DNA from: Adiantum capillus-veneris
Taxonomy: Eukaryota > Streptophyta > Polypodiopsida > Polypodiales > Pteridaceae
DNA: 64,000 bases
Assembly (NCBI GenBank): GCA_014529385.2
Contig: CM043970.1
Coordinates: 62,421,496-62,485,495, forward strand
Direction: 5' to 3'
The notes under the pieces are model-generated. The model was given only the letters and a program-made list of their open reading frames with translations, did no database searches and was not told where the DNA came from. Shown piece after piece: positions 55,324-64,000 of the stretch (its first letter is position 1; the number at the start of each line of letters is the position of its first letter). The translations under genes were made by a program, and so were the position numbers.

Positions 55324-56200
55324 TGGCTTTGATACCACTTGATGAGAATGGGATCGTGCTAGCTAGTGTGGATGAAAGACAAACATAATGCATACAAGTG
55401 TGTGTAGGGTAGATTGTTAAGCGAATTAGCCTTCAAGATAGATTAGCTTGGACTAGGGATTTAATATTCACATTGTTGTAGTGCGTGGTTCAAACTACGA
55501 TAAACGCGTGCAGATAGACTTAAATAAGGTTTAATACATGTATTATTGAGAGTTTAAGAGAGAAGACTACAAATAAGAACACTATTAATTGATACGACGA
55601 TAAGAAACATAAATTCAAGACTTAAGAGATGTTGTTAATTGGTAGGTGATACAACTTAAGATTTTTTATTGCTCTTTTACAATCCCGTTGCATACGCCCG
55701 ATTCGACATGCCCTTCGAATTGCAACCCTCGAATCAAAAAACTTCCCCAAGTTGCACCGCCATCCAGTTATTTTGTGCTCCTGACGCTCTTCCCCACGTT
55801 CCTTTATACTCTCCAACTACTTTCAAGAACAACAATTGGCTCTCTGCGGTCGGTTTCCCCAAAATCCTCCCAATAACCTCCAAAAAATGCCAAAAAGATA
55901 CAAAAATGGCCTTTATAGGGAGTCTTGTCTCAGTGCTCAAGTTTAGAAACTTCGCGTTGCGAAATTCCACTAGCACTCCAATTTTGGAAATTTTGGACCC
56001 AGTTGCATGCTCTAGCTCCATATGCTCTCTTCTTTGTGATGCGTTCTTTCTCTTCTTGGAAACCCTCCTTGTTCGGACTCAGCTTTGACTGGTGTGGTTT
56101 AGGACTTAACCACCTTTAGCCGCCTTGAATGGGCTTTGAATTGCCATTTTGGACCCCCTTTAATGCCCACTTTGTCTGGTCATATGAGTAGTCCGACTAC
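55324..56200 (-). repeat. Candidate copia LTR next to a Met-type primer site
   Basis: GGCTTTGATACCA (55,324-55,336; minus strand TGGTATCAAAGCC) is a primer site and is followed after two bases by TGATGAGAATGGG, a plausible LTR edge. The other edge could not be fixed; no ORF to 56,200 is supported. The right limit is arbitrary. Confidence 0.4.
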
Positions 56201-56269
56201 CCCTTCTCTCTCTATTGCACCCTTCACATGACCCCTCCTTATGCTCCGTACCACTATATCGCTTGGAAA

Positions 56270-56297
56270 GGGGGGGGGGGGGGGGGGGGGGGGGGGG
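56270..56297. repeat. Homopolymer run of 28 G
   Basis: Uninterrupted G run, the same length as at 55,242-55,269. Confidence 0.95.
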
Positions 56298-56715
56298 AGG
56301 GCTGCTTTTTGCTTCAAAGATTTGTGCCTCAATGGCTCCACGAGACCAACCTCCTCCTCCCGGCCATTGCCACATCAGCACACTGTGTTTGCCATCCGAT
56401 GCTGCGAAAGCTAGCCAAAGACACCGTCAACGCTCTAATTGCTGGCATAAAATGACTGCCACTTGGTTTGAAATTTATCTTAAAAAACCGTAATCGCAAA
56501 CGCAACCAAGAGGTATGGTAATCAAGACAAAATCATGGGTATAAATCTAGGGAAAATTGGGCACGATTCCCCTTGCAAAATGAACAAAATCTCAATGCAA
56601 CCTCTCAAACCCAAGGCCACCAGCACGAATAGTGTGTATGCTGGCGGAAGGCTATAAGATAGCATGGTTGGGTGGAGACTAGCACACGGCATTACTCTTG
56701 TCCTTTCACTATGTT

Positions 56716-56881
56716 TCTTAAGTGCTGAGACATTCTCCCATGTAGAATCTTCTTCAAGTCTATCTAGCCATTTTACCAATACCTGTCGTCTGACATGATG
56801 TCTAGGTTGAAGCTCATGAGAATCCAAAATATTTTCGGGTTCATGAGGGATGCTTGGTGGTTTGATAAGGTCAACTAACAC
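56716..56881 (-). pseudogene. Chromodomain, copy 2
   Basis: PHEPENILDSHELQ, then HVRRQVLVKWLDRLEEDSTWE, then NVSALKKHS, close to the chromodomain consensus including the aromatic Trp residues. The frame continues into the inverted LTR-like repeat. Confidence 0.75.
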
Positions 56882-57071
56882 ACAAGCTCTTCTTGAGTAG
56901 GGGTGGAGCTCTCCGTGTTGGAGTTTTTATCTGCATGTGCAGAAACATGTTGATCTGGATGTGCAGAGACATGTGAGTGTGAGGGATCCGTTCTTAAAAT
57001 TTCACTCCACACTATAGCATATGATTGATCTTGTACACACTTGCCATGTAATGACTCCAAAATTTCACTCT

Positions 57072-57590
57072 TTATTTCCATGAAAGCAAGTGATTAATCT
57101 GAGGCATCCAGCTTAATGCATCCGCTACTACATTATATCGCCCCTTACGTAATTGTATCTTATAATCATAATATTGAAGGAAATCCGCCCATCTAGCTTT
57201 ACGAGCCTTCAAGTCCGTTTGAGTAGTAAACCATTTTATATTCTCATGGTAAAAAACTACTTGGCACCATATAAATAGTGTCGCCGCTTTCATAAAGCAT
57301 GAACTATGGCATAGAGCTCTCTCTCATAGACAAAATAATTATGTTGAGCTCTATCCAACTTCTTACTTTCGAAGGCTACAGTCTTCCTTCCTGGAGAAGT
57401 ACCGCACCAATTGCTTTATCACTAGAATCAGTCTCTACCACAAATGACTTAAGTGAGTCAATTATTGCTAGGATGGGAGCAGTGGCTATAGCTACATTGA
57501 GCTGTTCAAAACTGCATTGTTGGGCTTCTTCCCATGCTGTGCATAGAACTCTGGGCCTGTCTTCTTTTTGTTGCACTATGGAGGGCGTCG
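57072..57590 (-). pseudogene. Chromovirus RT C-terminus and RNase H, copy 2
   Basis: FEQLNVAIATAPILAIID and FVVETDSSDKAIGAVLLQ at 57,576-57,376, then IKWFTTQTDLKARKARWADF and RKGRYNVVADALSWMPQ at 57,293-57,072. Frame changes separate the pieces. Confidence 0.8.
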
Positions 57591-57829
57591 TCTTCCCTGC
57601 TTGCAGATCGTGGGAGAGGAGATGCGCGTTGCATGCACATGCAACTTGTTTTTCCCCTTTGCCAAAAGTAGCTCAGATACCAGTGAAAGGACGAGAGTAA
57701 TGCTGTACTCTAGTCTAAACGCAACCTTGCTATCTTATAGCCTCCCCCTAGCATACACACTATCCGGTCGTCTTGGTGGCCTTGGTCGTAGGACCCGTGT
57801 CCTTAAAAACCGCATATAAGAATTCCAGA

Positions 57830-59130
57830 AGGGAGTGATCTTGACCATTATCAATTGCTAAAAAACTTGCAAAAGTGGCCAACTAGGATAATCCTAGAAC
57901 CACATGTGTCATACATGATGTGGTGAGAATAAGCATGAGCCAAATCCACTCTAAAAGTGATGGCAATCTGCTCTCAACGGAGAGTGTATGAAGCCAGGTG
58001 ATATGCCAGCAATTGGATCCTTGAAGTGGTTTAAAATCACTCCCTAAAAGTTCCTCACTTCGTCTTCACTGCACACTAGCTGAAAATGACTCATTGTATG
58101 CTGTAACGGGTGCGCTACGCATGTCGGATTGCATTATATACTGCATGCATGTTGAACAAATTACTCGCTAAGCAAAACATGGAATTTTTAGTTGTCTTGC
58201 CATTTAAAGTCAGATCAAGGTCACCACATTTTGGCATGCATGTATACATGCTCAAAGATTTTTCAAAACAAATCGTATACACTTGAAAGACCAAAAATAA
58301 AAAAATTAGCTTTTAGTAGCTCCCAAAATCACCACTATTAGTCATACATTGTGCTCAAAGCATAAACCATCCATGGAAGAAGAAGGGTCTCATCTCTCAT
58401 GCATCATTCAAGGTCCTTGCCATTCAATCACTCAAAGCGGCAAGCTTCTCATTGCCTTGAGTGTAGCATGGACCATAACAAAGTGGCATCTTCAGCTCAA
58501 TAAGAAGCTTGATTCATAGTCAAGCGTTATCAAGAGAAAAGAGAGCTAACTAAGGAACAACAACTTAGCCTATCCACCTCATTCCAATCTCTGTCTTCAC
58601 CCTCGCTCACAATCTTCCTAACTTTCCCTTTGAAATACTCTAATGCCTGCAAAAGCTCCCCAGCAAGTGCTCTCTGGTAGCTTTACAGCTAGGTCGTAGG
58701 CAAGAGTCAAAACAGCAGGAGATCCTACTTTTAGGTAGCTAAATCATAAGGATGAGCCAATTTTGAGCAATGCAATTAGGATCCAAATGGGAGTTCTTTC
58801 ATGATAGATCTCTTTTCAACTCAACTTCTCAAATGTCTAAGAAGGGCTTCTGCCAGGTTCTATGCTGAAAAATCTTCCCACTAGACTCTGTCTAGTATCA
58901 TGCATACATCTAAGAAGAATTTAAAAGTGATGTTTGTCGATGCCAAAATGCAGTTTAACTGTAATAATTATATTTTTGACAAGGGGAGTTTCAAGCTATA
59001 GGTTTCCAGCTCTGATGGCAGAACTACTAATAGCATTGATAGTGATTATGCCAAGATCTAGATGTTTGCTATTGTAACGGGCGAGAACTTGAGGTCGGGA
59101 ACGAGCTCCAGGATTGTCTCTAATACCAAT
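57830..59130. other. Conserved non-coding part of copy 2
   Basis: Counterpart of 44,816-46,582 with one instead of two 445-bp units. No ORF. Confidence 0.55.
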
Positions 59131-59301
59131 TAAAGAGAGCATGCAAGTGCAAAAGTCTGCGGGAGAATGTGGAAGAGAAGACCCGACACTGTTTTGGTGG
59201 AGCTTGATACAGTAGTACTAGCTCCTTATTCTCTTTATCGTTATGTCTAATGAATAAGGTTAGATGGGCGGGCGATCGGCCAGTTGGCCTGAAACCCAAC
59301 A
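59131..59301 (-). repeat. 171-bp copia-type LTR, copy 2
   Basis: TAAAGAGAGCATG...AAACCCAACA; the usual TG start has become TA. Counterpart of 46,583-46,753. Confidence 0.75.
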
Positions 59302-59437
59302 TGTTTTGGAATTTTAGCTGAACATTGCCAACTTCAACCATCTCATACACATAGTCATTGCCAAGGCAAACGTTTTCCTTACAAGATGCATCATAAGTAG
59401 AAAACCACTCTTAGAGGAGTAATCTATGATCGAGTCA
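59302..59437 (-). pseudogene. Copia protease fragment, left part, copy 2
   Basis: Minus-strand YEMVEVGNVQLKF and upstream text match 46,767-46,910. Cut at 59,437 by the solo LTR; the rest resumes at 61,321. Confidence 0.6.
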
Positions 59438-59739
59438 TGTCATAAAAACTAATATTTAACCAACCCAAATGATTTTCTCATATTAAACTGATCACTTAAT
59501 GTGGGAGAATAAACGGAAACAAGGGTTAAGATATAGACATGTGCTTATAGATATATCTCAACACGGGGCCAATGGTAAAGGATCCCAAATGAGACATGGT
59601 CTGTCAAAGAGCAAGGCTAACCAATGGAGCATAAGACCTTAGGGTTAGCTTCATTGAAGACCTCCAATAATGTGTGTAAAAGTCCTTTGACCTTAGGTAA
59701 GCTAGGGCTGAGCTTGAGGCGCGGGAACCCGACCTAGCT

Positions 59740-59860
59740 CGAGGTGCTTGTCCTGCTTGTCATGCTTGATGACTAAGGTGATTGAGGTGCTTGATGATTG
59801 AGGTGCTTGAGATTCTTGAGGTGCTTAAGGATTGCTATGCTTGAGGTGCTTGACACGCTT
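59740..59860. repeat. GAGGTGCTTGATGATT minisatellite
   Basis: Repeated GAGGTGCTTGA units (six or more) with variable linkers within the solo LTR. Confidence 0.75.
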
Positions 59861-61130
59861 GAGATGTTAGGGTTGCATTTGAGGTGAGAACCCAGCCCAA
59901 GCTTAAAGTGCTTAAGGGCCAAGCTTGTGGTGGGAACTGGGCCTATGCATGAGAGGTTGAGGTGTCAAAAAGTCAAATATTCAATCCCTACAAGGAGGGG
60001 GCAAGCCCTACATGAGGGGGGATGAGAGAGAACATCCACACACTCACACAAGGCATGCATGGTGCAAAGAAAGCAAAAGGGACACTTGTCAGGTTCCTCC
60101 TCATGTTGCCCTCATGGTGTGCCTAAAGCCTATTGGTTGGCCACCCAAGGGGTCCAATGATAATTTAGGGGATTTAATTAATTGATTTTGCATTTATCAA
60201 GTCCTCTCTCTCAAAGGGGAAAGGGGGACACTTGTCTCAAGGCTACCCTTGCTGCTTGTAATGCCTCCTGCTTATGATTGGCTAGGCCTGGAGGGGTCCA
60301 ATGAGCTTCAAGCATGAGCTACAAGGGGGGGTCGAACCAAGAAATCTAGGGGGTTGCTTAGGGGGTATACTCACTCACACACACTCACAAACACTCTAAT
60401 GGTGTGCTAGGCAAGGTGCAAGAGCTCCATCTCCTTCTCCAAGCTCCTTGAGAAGTTGAGAGCCTACACCAACACTCTTGTCTATGGAATGCAAATCCAA
60501 CCAAGAGCTATGCTTCAATGCTTAAGCTTTCCATCTTCTCCATCTTCATTACTATGCTATTATGTATGCTAAGTAAGAAGAGTGATGATAAGTGAGGAAT
60601 TATTTCTTTCTCCTATGGAATACTTATTCTTCCTCTTCCCTACCCTAATTCCCTGCTAGCTCTCTCCACCTTCAAAGGTTTTTGAGGTCTTGGGACTGAG
60701 GCTTGGGATAGTTAATGCTTTCCACAAAGAGCATGTTATGCTTATTGCAAGAAGGCTAATGGTTTATTGCAAGTAGATTAGTTACTTAATGCAAGTAGAT
60801 TAATTGTATTGCAAGGAAGATTAATTGTTGCTTTAGGCACAAGTTGATGTATAAAAGTATACATCCTCATGCACTCAAATGATTTAGGGAACACAAAGAC
60901 TAATGATGTTCATGAGTTCTTGATTGTTTTCAAGCTAAGATTGATTGTTGATATTATGCAAAAGCTTGGTGTATGAAGCTTCCATCTCCATACTACCAAA
61001 GAGGTCTCAAGGAACACAAAGATTGTATTGTACCAAGTCTCTCTTAATGAGAGAATCTATAAAACAAATGCCTTTTGGAGGGGGGACCGGCTCCACATAA
61101 ATCCGGTCCTCAACTGTTGTCATATTCTCT

Positions 61131-61136
<6 letters not shown>

Positions 61137-61174
<38 letters not shown>

Positions 61175-61180
61175 TCAAAG
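61137..61180. repeat. (CT)n microsatellite
   Basis: About 21 CT units with one TG interruption. Confidence 0.9.
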
Positions 61181-61320
61181 GTATTGCTCATGCCTAGTTA
61201 ATTAAGTGTTATGATTAAGTTGATACTACCAATTAAGTTCACCATCTATGCTCTCAAAATTGCTCACTCTAATTCTCTTAATTCCACTATTCTCTAAGTT
61301 CATAGGCCATTTCCATTACA

Positions 61321-61640
61321 AGTCATACATGAGAGACCCACCTGTTGCAACAAGGTGTGAATAATCCAGAATTGAGATAAAAAGAATATCCCCATTTTCA
61401 TTTCCATGGAAAACTACATTTGCCTTTTCAATCTTCACACTTGAACCACTCTCTTTTTCCTTGCCTCCTTATTGATTCTTTTCTTTAGCTTTCTCTCTTT
61501 TCCACTTGTGACAATCTTTCTTCAAGTGCCCTATCTTATGGCAATGGTAGCACTCAACACCCTTCAAGTTATGGAAACGTGACTTGCTTTGTGACCGACC
61601 TCTTTCATTAGACTTTCCCTTTCAGTGCCCTAACTATACA
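61321..61640 (-). pseudogene. Copia gag zinc knuckle/protease fragment, right part, copy 2
   Basis: Continues the fragment cut at 59,437. The knuckle reads CYHCHKIGHLKKDC near 61,540, intact here where copy 1 has a stop. Confidence 0.7.
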
Positions 61641-61724
61641 CACCAAGTCTCATCCCACTCAGAGAATGTAGTTGTGTGCATGTTGCGTTGCCACTTGAAC
61701 CTCCTACCAATCTGTAATACCAGT

Positions 61725-61930
61725 TGAAGTGCACAATGGAAGCATGAAAGCATGAAAGCATGAAAGTTGGAGAGGGACAAGAAGAAGAAGAAGAGAAACA
61801 CAGTTGTGGTGGACTCTTGCGACAATCGTGACAAGGGTTTGAGAGTCCTTATTTTGTAAAGGCGAAAGAATGAATGGTGTCCGGTCGCCCACATACTTGG
61901 GATTGGCACATTGGGCTTTACCACCCAACA
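61725..61930 (-). repeat. Copia LTR, copy 2
   Basis: Counterpart of 47,312-47,527 with a shorter (GAA)n. Confidence 0.75.
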
Positions 61931-61938
61931 ACTCTCAC

Positions 61939-62165
61939 CACTACAAGAGCTTTTTCATATTAGTGACGCTAGCAGTGCGACGCTCAAATGTTAAAATCCA
62001 CGGCGTCACTATGATCGTTGCTATGAGGGTCGCTATACTATTTGTAGCATATCGATCCATAGAGCCGACATGGGTAAAAAATAAACTGAGAGCGCCAAAA
62101 ACTCAGATCTCATATCATGAGTTTTGGTGCTTTAGTGATGAAGGTAAATTGCGACGCTCTCTCCT
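61939..62165 (+). mobile_element. CACTA left end, copy 2
   Basis: CACTACAAGAGC with the same subterminal repeats as 47,536. Homology to copy 1 stops in the pyrimidine tract at ~62,165, where the transposase block is absent. Confidence 0.7.
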
Positions 62166-62178
62166 CTCTTCCCCCCCC

Positions 62179-62179
<1 letters not shown>

Positions 62180-62233
<54 letters not shown>

Positions 62234-62246
62234 ACACACACATACA
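62180..62246. repeat. Run of 40 C followed by (CA)n
   Basis: C at 62,180-62,219, then about 12 CA units. Confidence 0.95.
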
Positions 62247-62306
62247 CGCACACAAGGAGAGGAAGGAGAGCCAAGTATGTTGACCAAAGTAGATTATAGC
62301 CACTTT

Positions 62307-62310
<4 letters not shown>

Positions 62311-62372
<62 letters not shown>
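62311..62372. repeat. (GT)n(GA)n compound microsatellite, copy 2
   Basis: Counterpart of 53,321-53,382. Confidence 0.95.
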
Positions 62373-62374
<2 letters not shown>

Positions 62375-62487
62375 GTCTCTTAAATCAACTGTGAAGAAAA
62401 CTTATAGACACGAGGGCTCTGGTTTTATCAGGCATTGGGCCCCTTGGGAACTGGGTATACATAGCTAGTGGGATAGAGGGCTTGTAG

Positions 62488-62719
62488 CTATACGCAATAG
62501 CAAGAGCTGCAATCGCGCTCGCAGCTACAGCCGGTGGCAGGGGCCGGGCAGTAGAAGCTAGAGCACATGCATGGAGATTGCAAGCCCCGTCGCACCACAC
62601 CCATAGCGCCCGTGCTGGAGGCTAGGACTGGCCATGGTGTAAGCAAGAGCCAAAGCAGCAGCTACAAGCAGCAAACTGGCCAGTACCATCGCCATTACCT
62701 TATTATAGTTCAGCGCCAT
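62488..62719 (-). pseudogene. Cysteine-rich peptide gene, frameshifted copy
   Basis: The signal peptide is intact from ATG 62,719 (MALNYNKVMAMVLASLLLVA, then AALALA). A 23-bp deletion relative to copy 1, just after the signal (near 62,630), shifts the frame, so the translated product ends without cysteines. The cysteine-rich text with all eight Cys survives in another frame to the TAG at 62,488. Conservation of the Cys block outside the frame suggests the deletion is recent. Confidence 0.7.
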
Positions 62720-63431
62720 GTTGCGAGTACTGGTGTTGCAATAGTAGCTTCTTATACCCATGGCATGGCCTCCTCGTTCAACCTTTCAACCTCCCAGTCA
62801 CAACCCATGAGTGCTTTTTCAAAGGCCGCGCACATTGATATTTGAACATCGTTCAAAAGTAGGACTCTTATCGCGGCCTAAAATTGACACTTGTTTTTCT
62901 TGGCAAGGGCTATTTTGCCCGTCAAAACAGGTGCTTCAAAAAAACGTCTTGATATTTGACATGCTAGAATCTCCAAATTGCTTGTCATGTTTTCGTATTC
63001 ATACCCTTGAATTTATGTCATATATAGCAAATTATTGTATTACACAAAGCATATGAAAGAGGGCTTGAAAAATTGTCTATCAAAAGAAATTTCTCTTATA
63101 CCTCTCATTCTCAGGCCTTGACTCTTATGGGTTCAGAGTGTCATGACCAAGTTACACACTACAACACTACATGGAGATATCGACGCGCGTATATCGACGA
63201 AATTAGCGGGCGTCGATATACACGTCGATATACACGTCGCAATGTGCATCGATATACACGTGGAAAGGCTTTATTTCTCACGCGTATATCGACGCGTATA
63301 GCAATGGGTATATCGACGCGTATAGCGACGCAAAAAAAATTTGGGGAAAAAAAGCGAGACCCGCGAGAAGCAGGGGCCATTTTCGCCTGCGCTCTGCTCA
63401 AATCTTGGCCCCACCTACTGCGCAGGTATTA

Positions 63432-63433
<2 letters not shown>

Positions 63434-63466
<33 letters not shown>

Positions 63467-63514
63467 CCCCTCTCTCTCTCTCTCTCTACATCGTGTGTGT
63501 GTGTGTAGGAAAGA

Positions 63515-63557
<43 letters not shown>

Positions 63558-63600
63558 GTGTGTGTGTGTAGGAAAGAGAGAGAGAGAGAGAGAATTAATG
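63434..63600. repeat. Run of 31 C, then (CT)n, (GT)n and (GA)n tracts
   Basis: C at 63,434-63,464; CT to ~63,487; GT at ~63,495-63,508; GA-rich to 63,592 with a second short GT block. Confidence 0.93.
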
Positions 63601-64000
63601 TATGCTTAAGAAATTAAAATTAAAGAAAAATAATTAAAGAGAGAAATGAAATGAAATGTTATATTAACGTCTTCGAAAGGACAAAGTGACCTATGAGACA
63701 TGAGACAAGAAAGTTACAATGTGATGGATCTAATACAAAGTCAAAGTAAGAAGATGACAAAATAAAATATTATGGAATCCTAAACTGCTGGGTATGGACT
63801 AAACGGCTAAACCAGCTAGCTGGGATAGGTAGATCATAGGAGATCCAGTAGCTGTCGCTGGCGGATCTCATCAATCTCCTCCATGGTCAGTAGTCTGACC
63901 GGGCGTTATGCATGTCAAGCCAAAGTGACCTAGCTAGATCCTCTGATGCAGCCTCTGTCGATGTTGTGTAGTCCTCCGCAGTCGTGGACGTCTAGATCTC
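63601..64000. other. Unassigned interior of the second CACTA element
   Basis: No supported ORF or motif. Confidence 0.4.

Larger units (their letters stand above)
56640..57795 (-). mobile_element. Internally deleted chromovirus, copy 2
   Basis: Same architecture as copy 1: primer site ~57,670-57,681, RT C-terminus 57,576-57,376, RNase H 57,293-57,072 (YNVVADALSWMPQIN), chromodomain 56,881-56,716 (ILDSHELQ, VLVKWLDRLEEDSTWE). The chromodomain is better preserved here. Deletion points match those of copy 1, so the deletions predate the duplication. Confidence 0.8.
59438..61320. mobile_element. 1,883-bp solo LTR
   Basis: Starts TGTCATAAAAAC and ends TTTCCATTACA, with AGTCA on both sides (59,433-59,437 and 61,321-61,325). 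Copy 1 keeps the empty site (AGTCATACATGAG near 46,908). It has no ORF and contains GCTTGAGG/TGCTTGAG repeats at ~59,750-59,850 and a (CT)n tract at 61,137-61,180. A solo LTR is left when the two LTRs of one element recombine. Which family it came from is unknown, and no other copy is in the window. Confidence 0.85.
56432..63150. repeat. Segmental duplication, copy 2
   Basis: Direct copy of 43,407-54,176, lacking the 47,770-53,290 block and the second 445-bp unit, and carrying a solo LTR at 59,438-61,320. Confidence 0.9.
63165..64000 (+). mobile_element. Second CACTA element, left end, runs off the window
   Basis: CACTACATGGAG begins the terminus, preceded by CAA. From 63,178 to 63,332 the motif TATATCGACG or its inverse CGTCGATATA occurs about eight times in both orientations, the subterminal array bound by CACTA transposases. 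Microsatellites follow. No coding region up to 64,000. A direct CACTACAA lies eight bases before it at 63,157. Confidence 0.75.

Noticed and set aside
55472-55485. TTGTAGTG as the right end of the first CACTA element
   Set aside because: No inverted subterminal repeats beside it, and it lies beyond the duplicated segment.
55669-56088. 139-codon plus-strand ORF with an overlapping minus-strand ORF
   Set aside because: Both strands open, no motif; probably LTR sequence.
62115-62303. ORFs of poly-Gly or poly-Pro
   Set aside because: Direct translation of the 40-base C run and CA repeat.
63073-63609. 178-codon ORF with RRYTRR repeats and an RE-rich tail
   Set aside because: Translation of the CACTA subterminal array and microsatellites.

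Overview
The window is plant nuclear DNA made almost entirely of transposable elements and their relics. No intact housekeeping gene, tRNA or rRNA gene was recognised. The host call rests on Ty1/copia and Ty3/gypsy polyproteins with plant-type primer sites, a chromodomain gypsy fragment, a CACTA (TNP2/DUF4218/DUF4216) transposase with GT-AG introns, tRNA-derived SINE-like modules and many long microsatellites. A large-genome land plant is likely. The gypsy clade at 2.7-5.7 kb and the MULE-like relic at 31-32 kb remind me of seed-free plants, but the species cannot be fixed from sequence alone.

Layout. 1-2.7 kb: non-coding, with one LTR-type TATA box. 2.7-5.7 kb: decayed minus-strand Ty3/gypsy element. 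5.7-8.8 kb: nothing assigned. 8.8-11.5 kb: microsatellites and a possible ankyrin-repeat pseudogene. 11.55-11.9 kb: 5'-truncated LINE with a 17-bp target duplication. 12,368-30,004: one very large minus-strand LTR retroelement with GAGGT target duplications, TGTTTG/CAAACA LTR ends, a tRNA-Asp primer site, a polypurine tract, a leader of ~271-bp repeats carrying a 12-bp palindrome, and three ORFs (143 aa; gag-protease of 1239 aa; a basic repeat protein). It has no reverse transcriptase or integrase. A complete but mutated Ty1/copia element (19,887-25,734) sits between its first two ORFs, and a 286-bp TIR element sits in one LTR. 30-36 kb: a coiled-coil relic split by the large element, a MULE-like relic, minisatellites, a SINE-like module and an inverted-repeat pair. 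36-38.6 kb: a 222-bp tandem duplication and a coiled-coil relic. 38.5-42.8 kb: decayed copia element.

43.4-63.15 kb is a direct segmental duplication (copy 1 at 43,407-54,176; copy 2 at 56,432-63,150). Both copies carry an internally deleted chromovirus, copia LTR and gag-PR pieces, a CACTA left end, and a small gene for a secreted cysteine-rich peptide (intact at 53,498-53,752, frameshifted at 62,488-62,719). Copy 1 alone has the 5.5-kb block with the CACTA transposase. Copy 2 alone has a 1,883-bp solo LTR with AGTCA target duplications. A second CACTA left end starts at 63,165 and runs off the window.

The elements form layers. Most coding relics show tryptophan-to-stop changes, as expected from decay of methylated cytosine. 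The strongest candidates for something undescribed are the RT-less three-ORF retroelement, with its palindromic leader array and W-x-P-K repeat protein, and the duplicated cysteine-rich peptide gene next to CACTA sequence.
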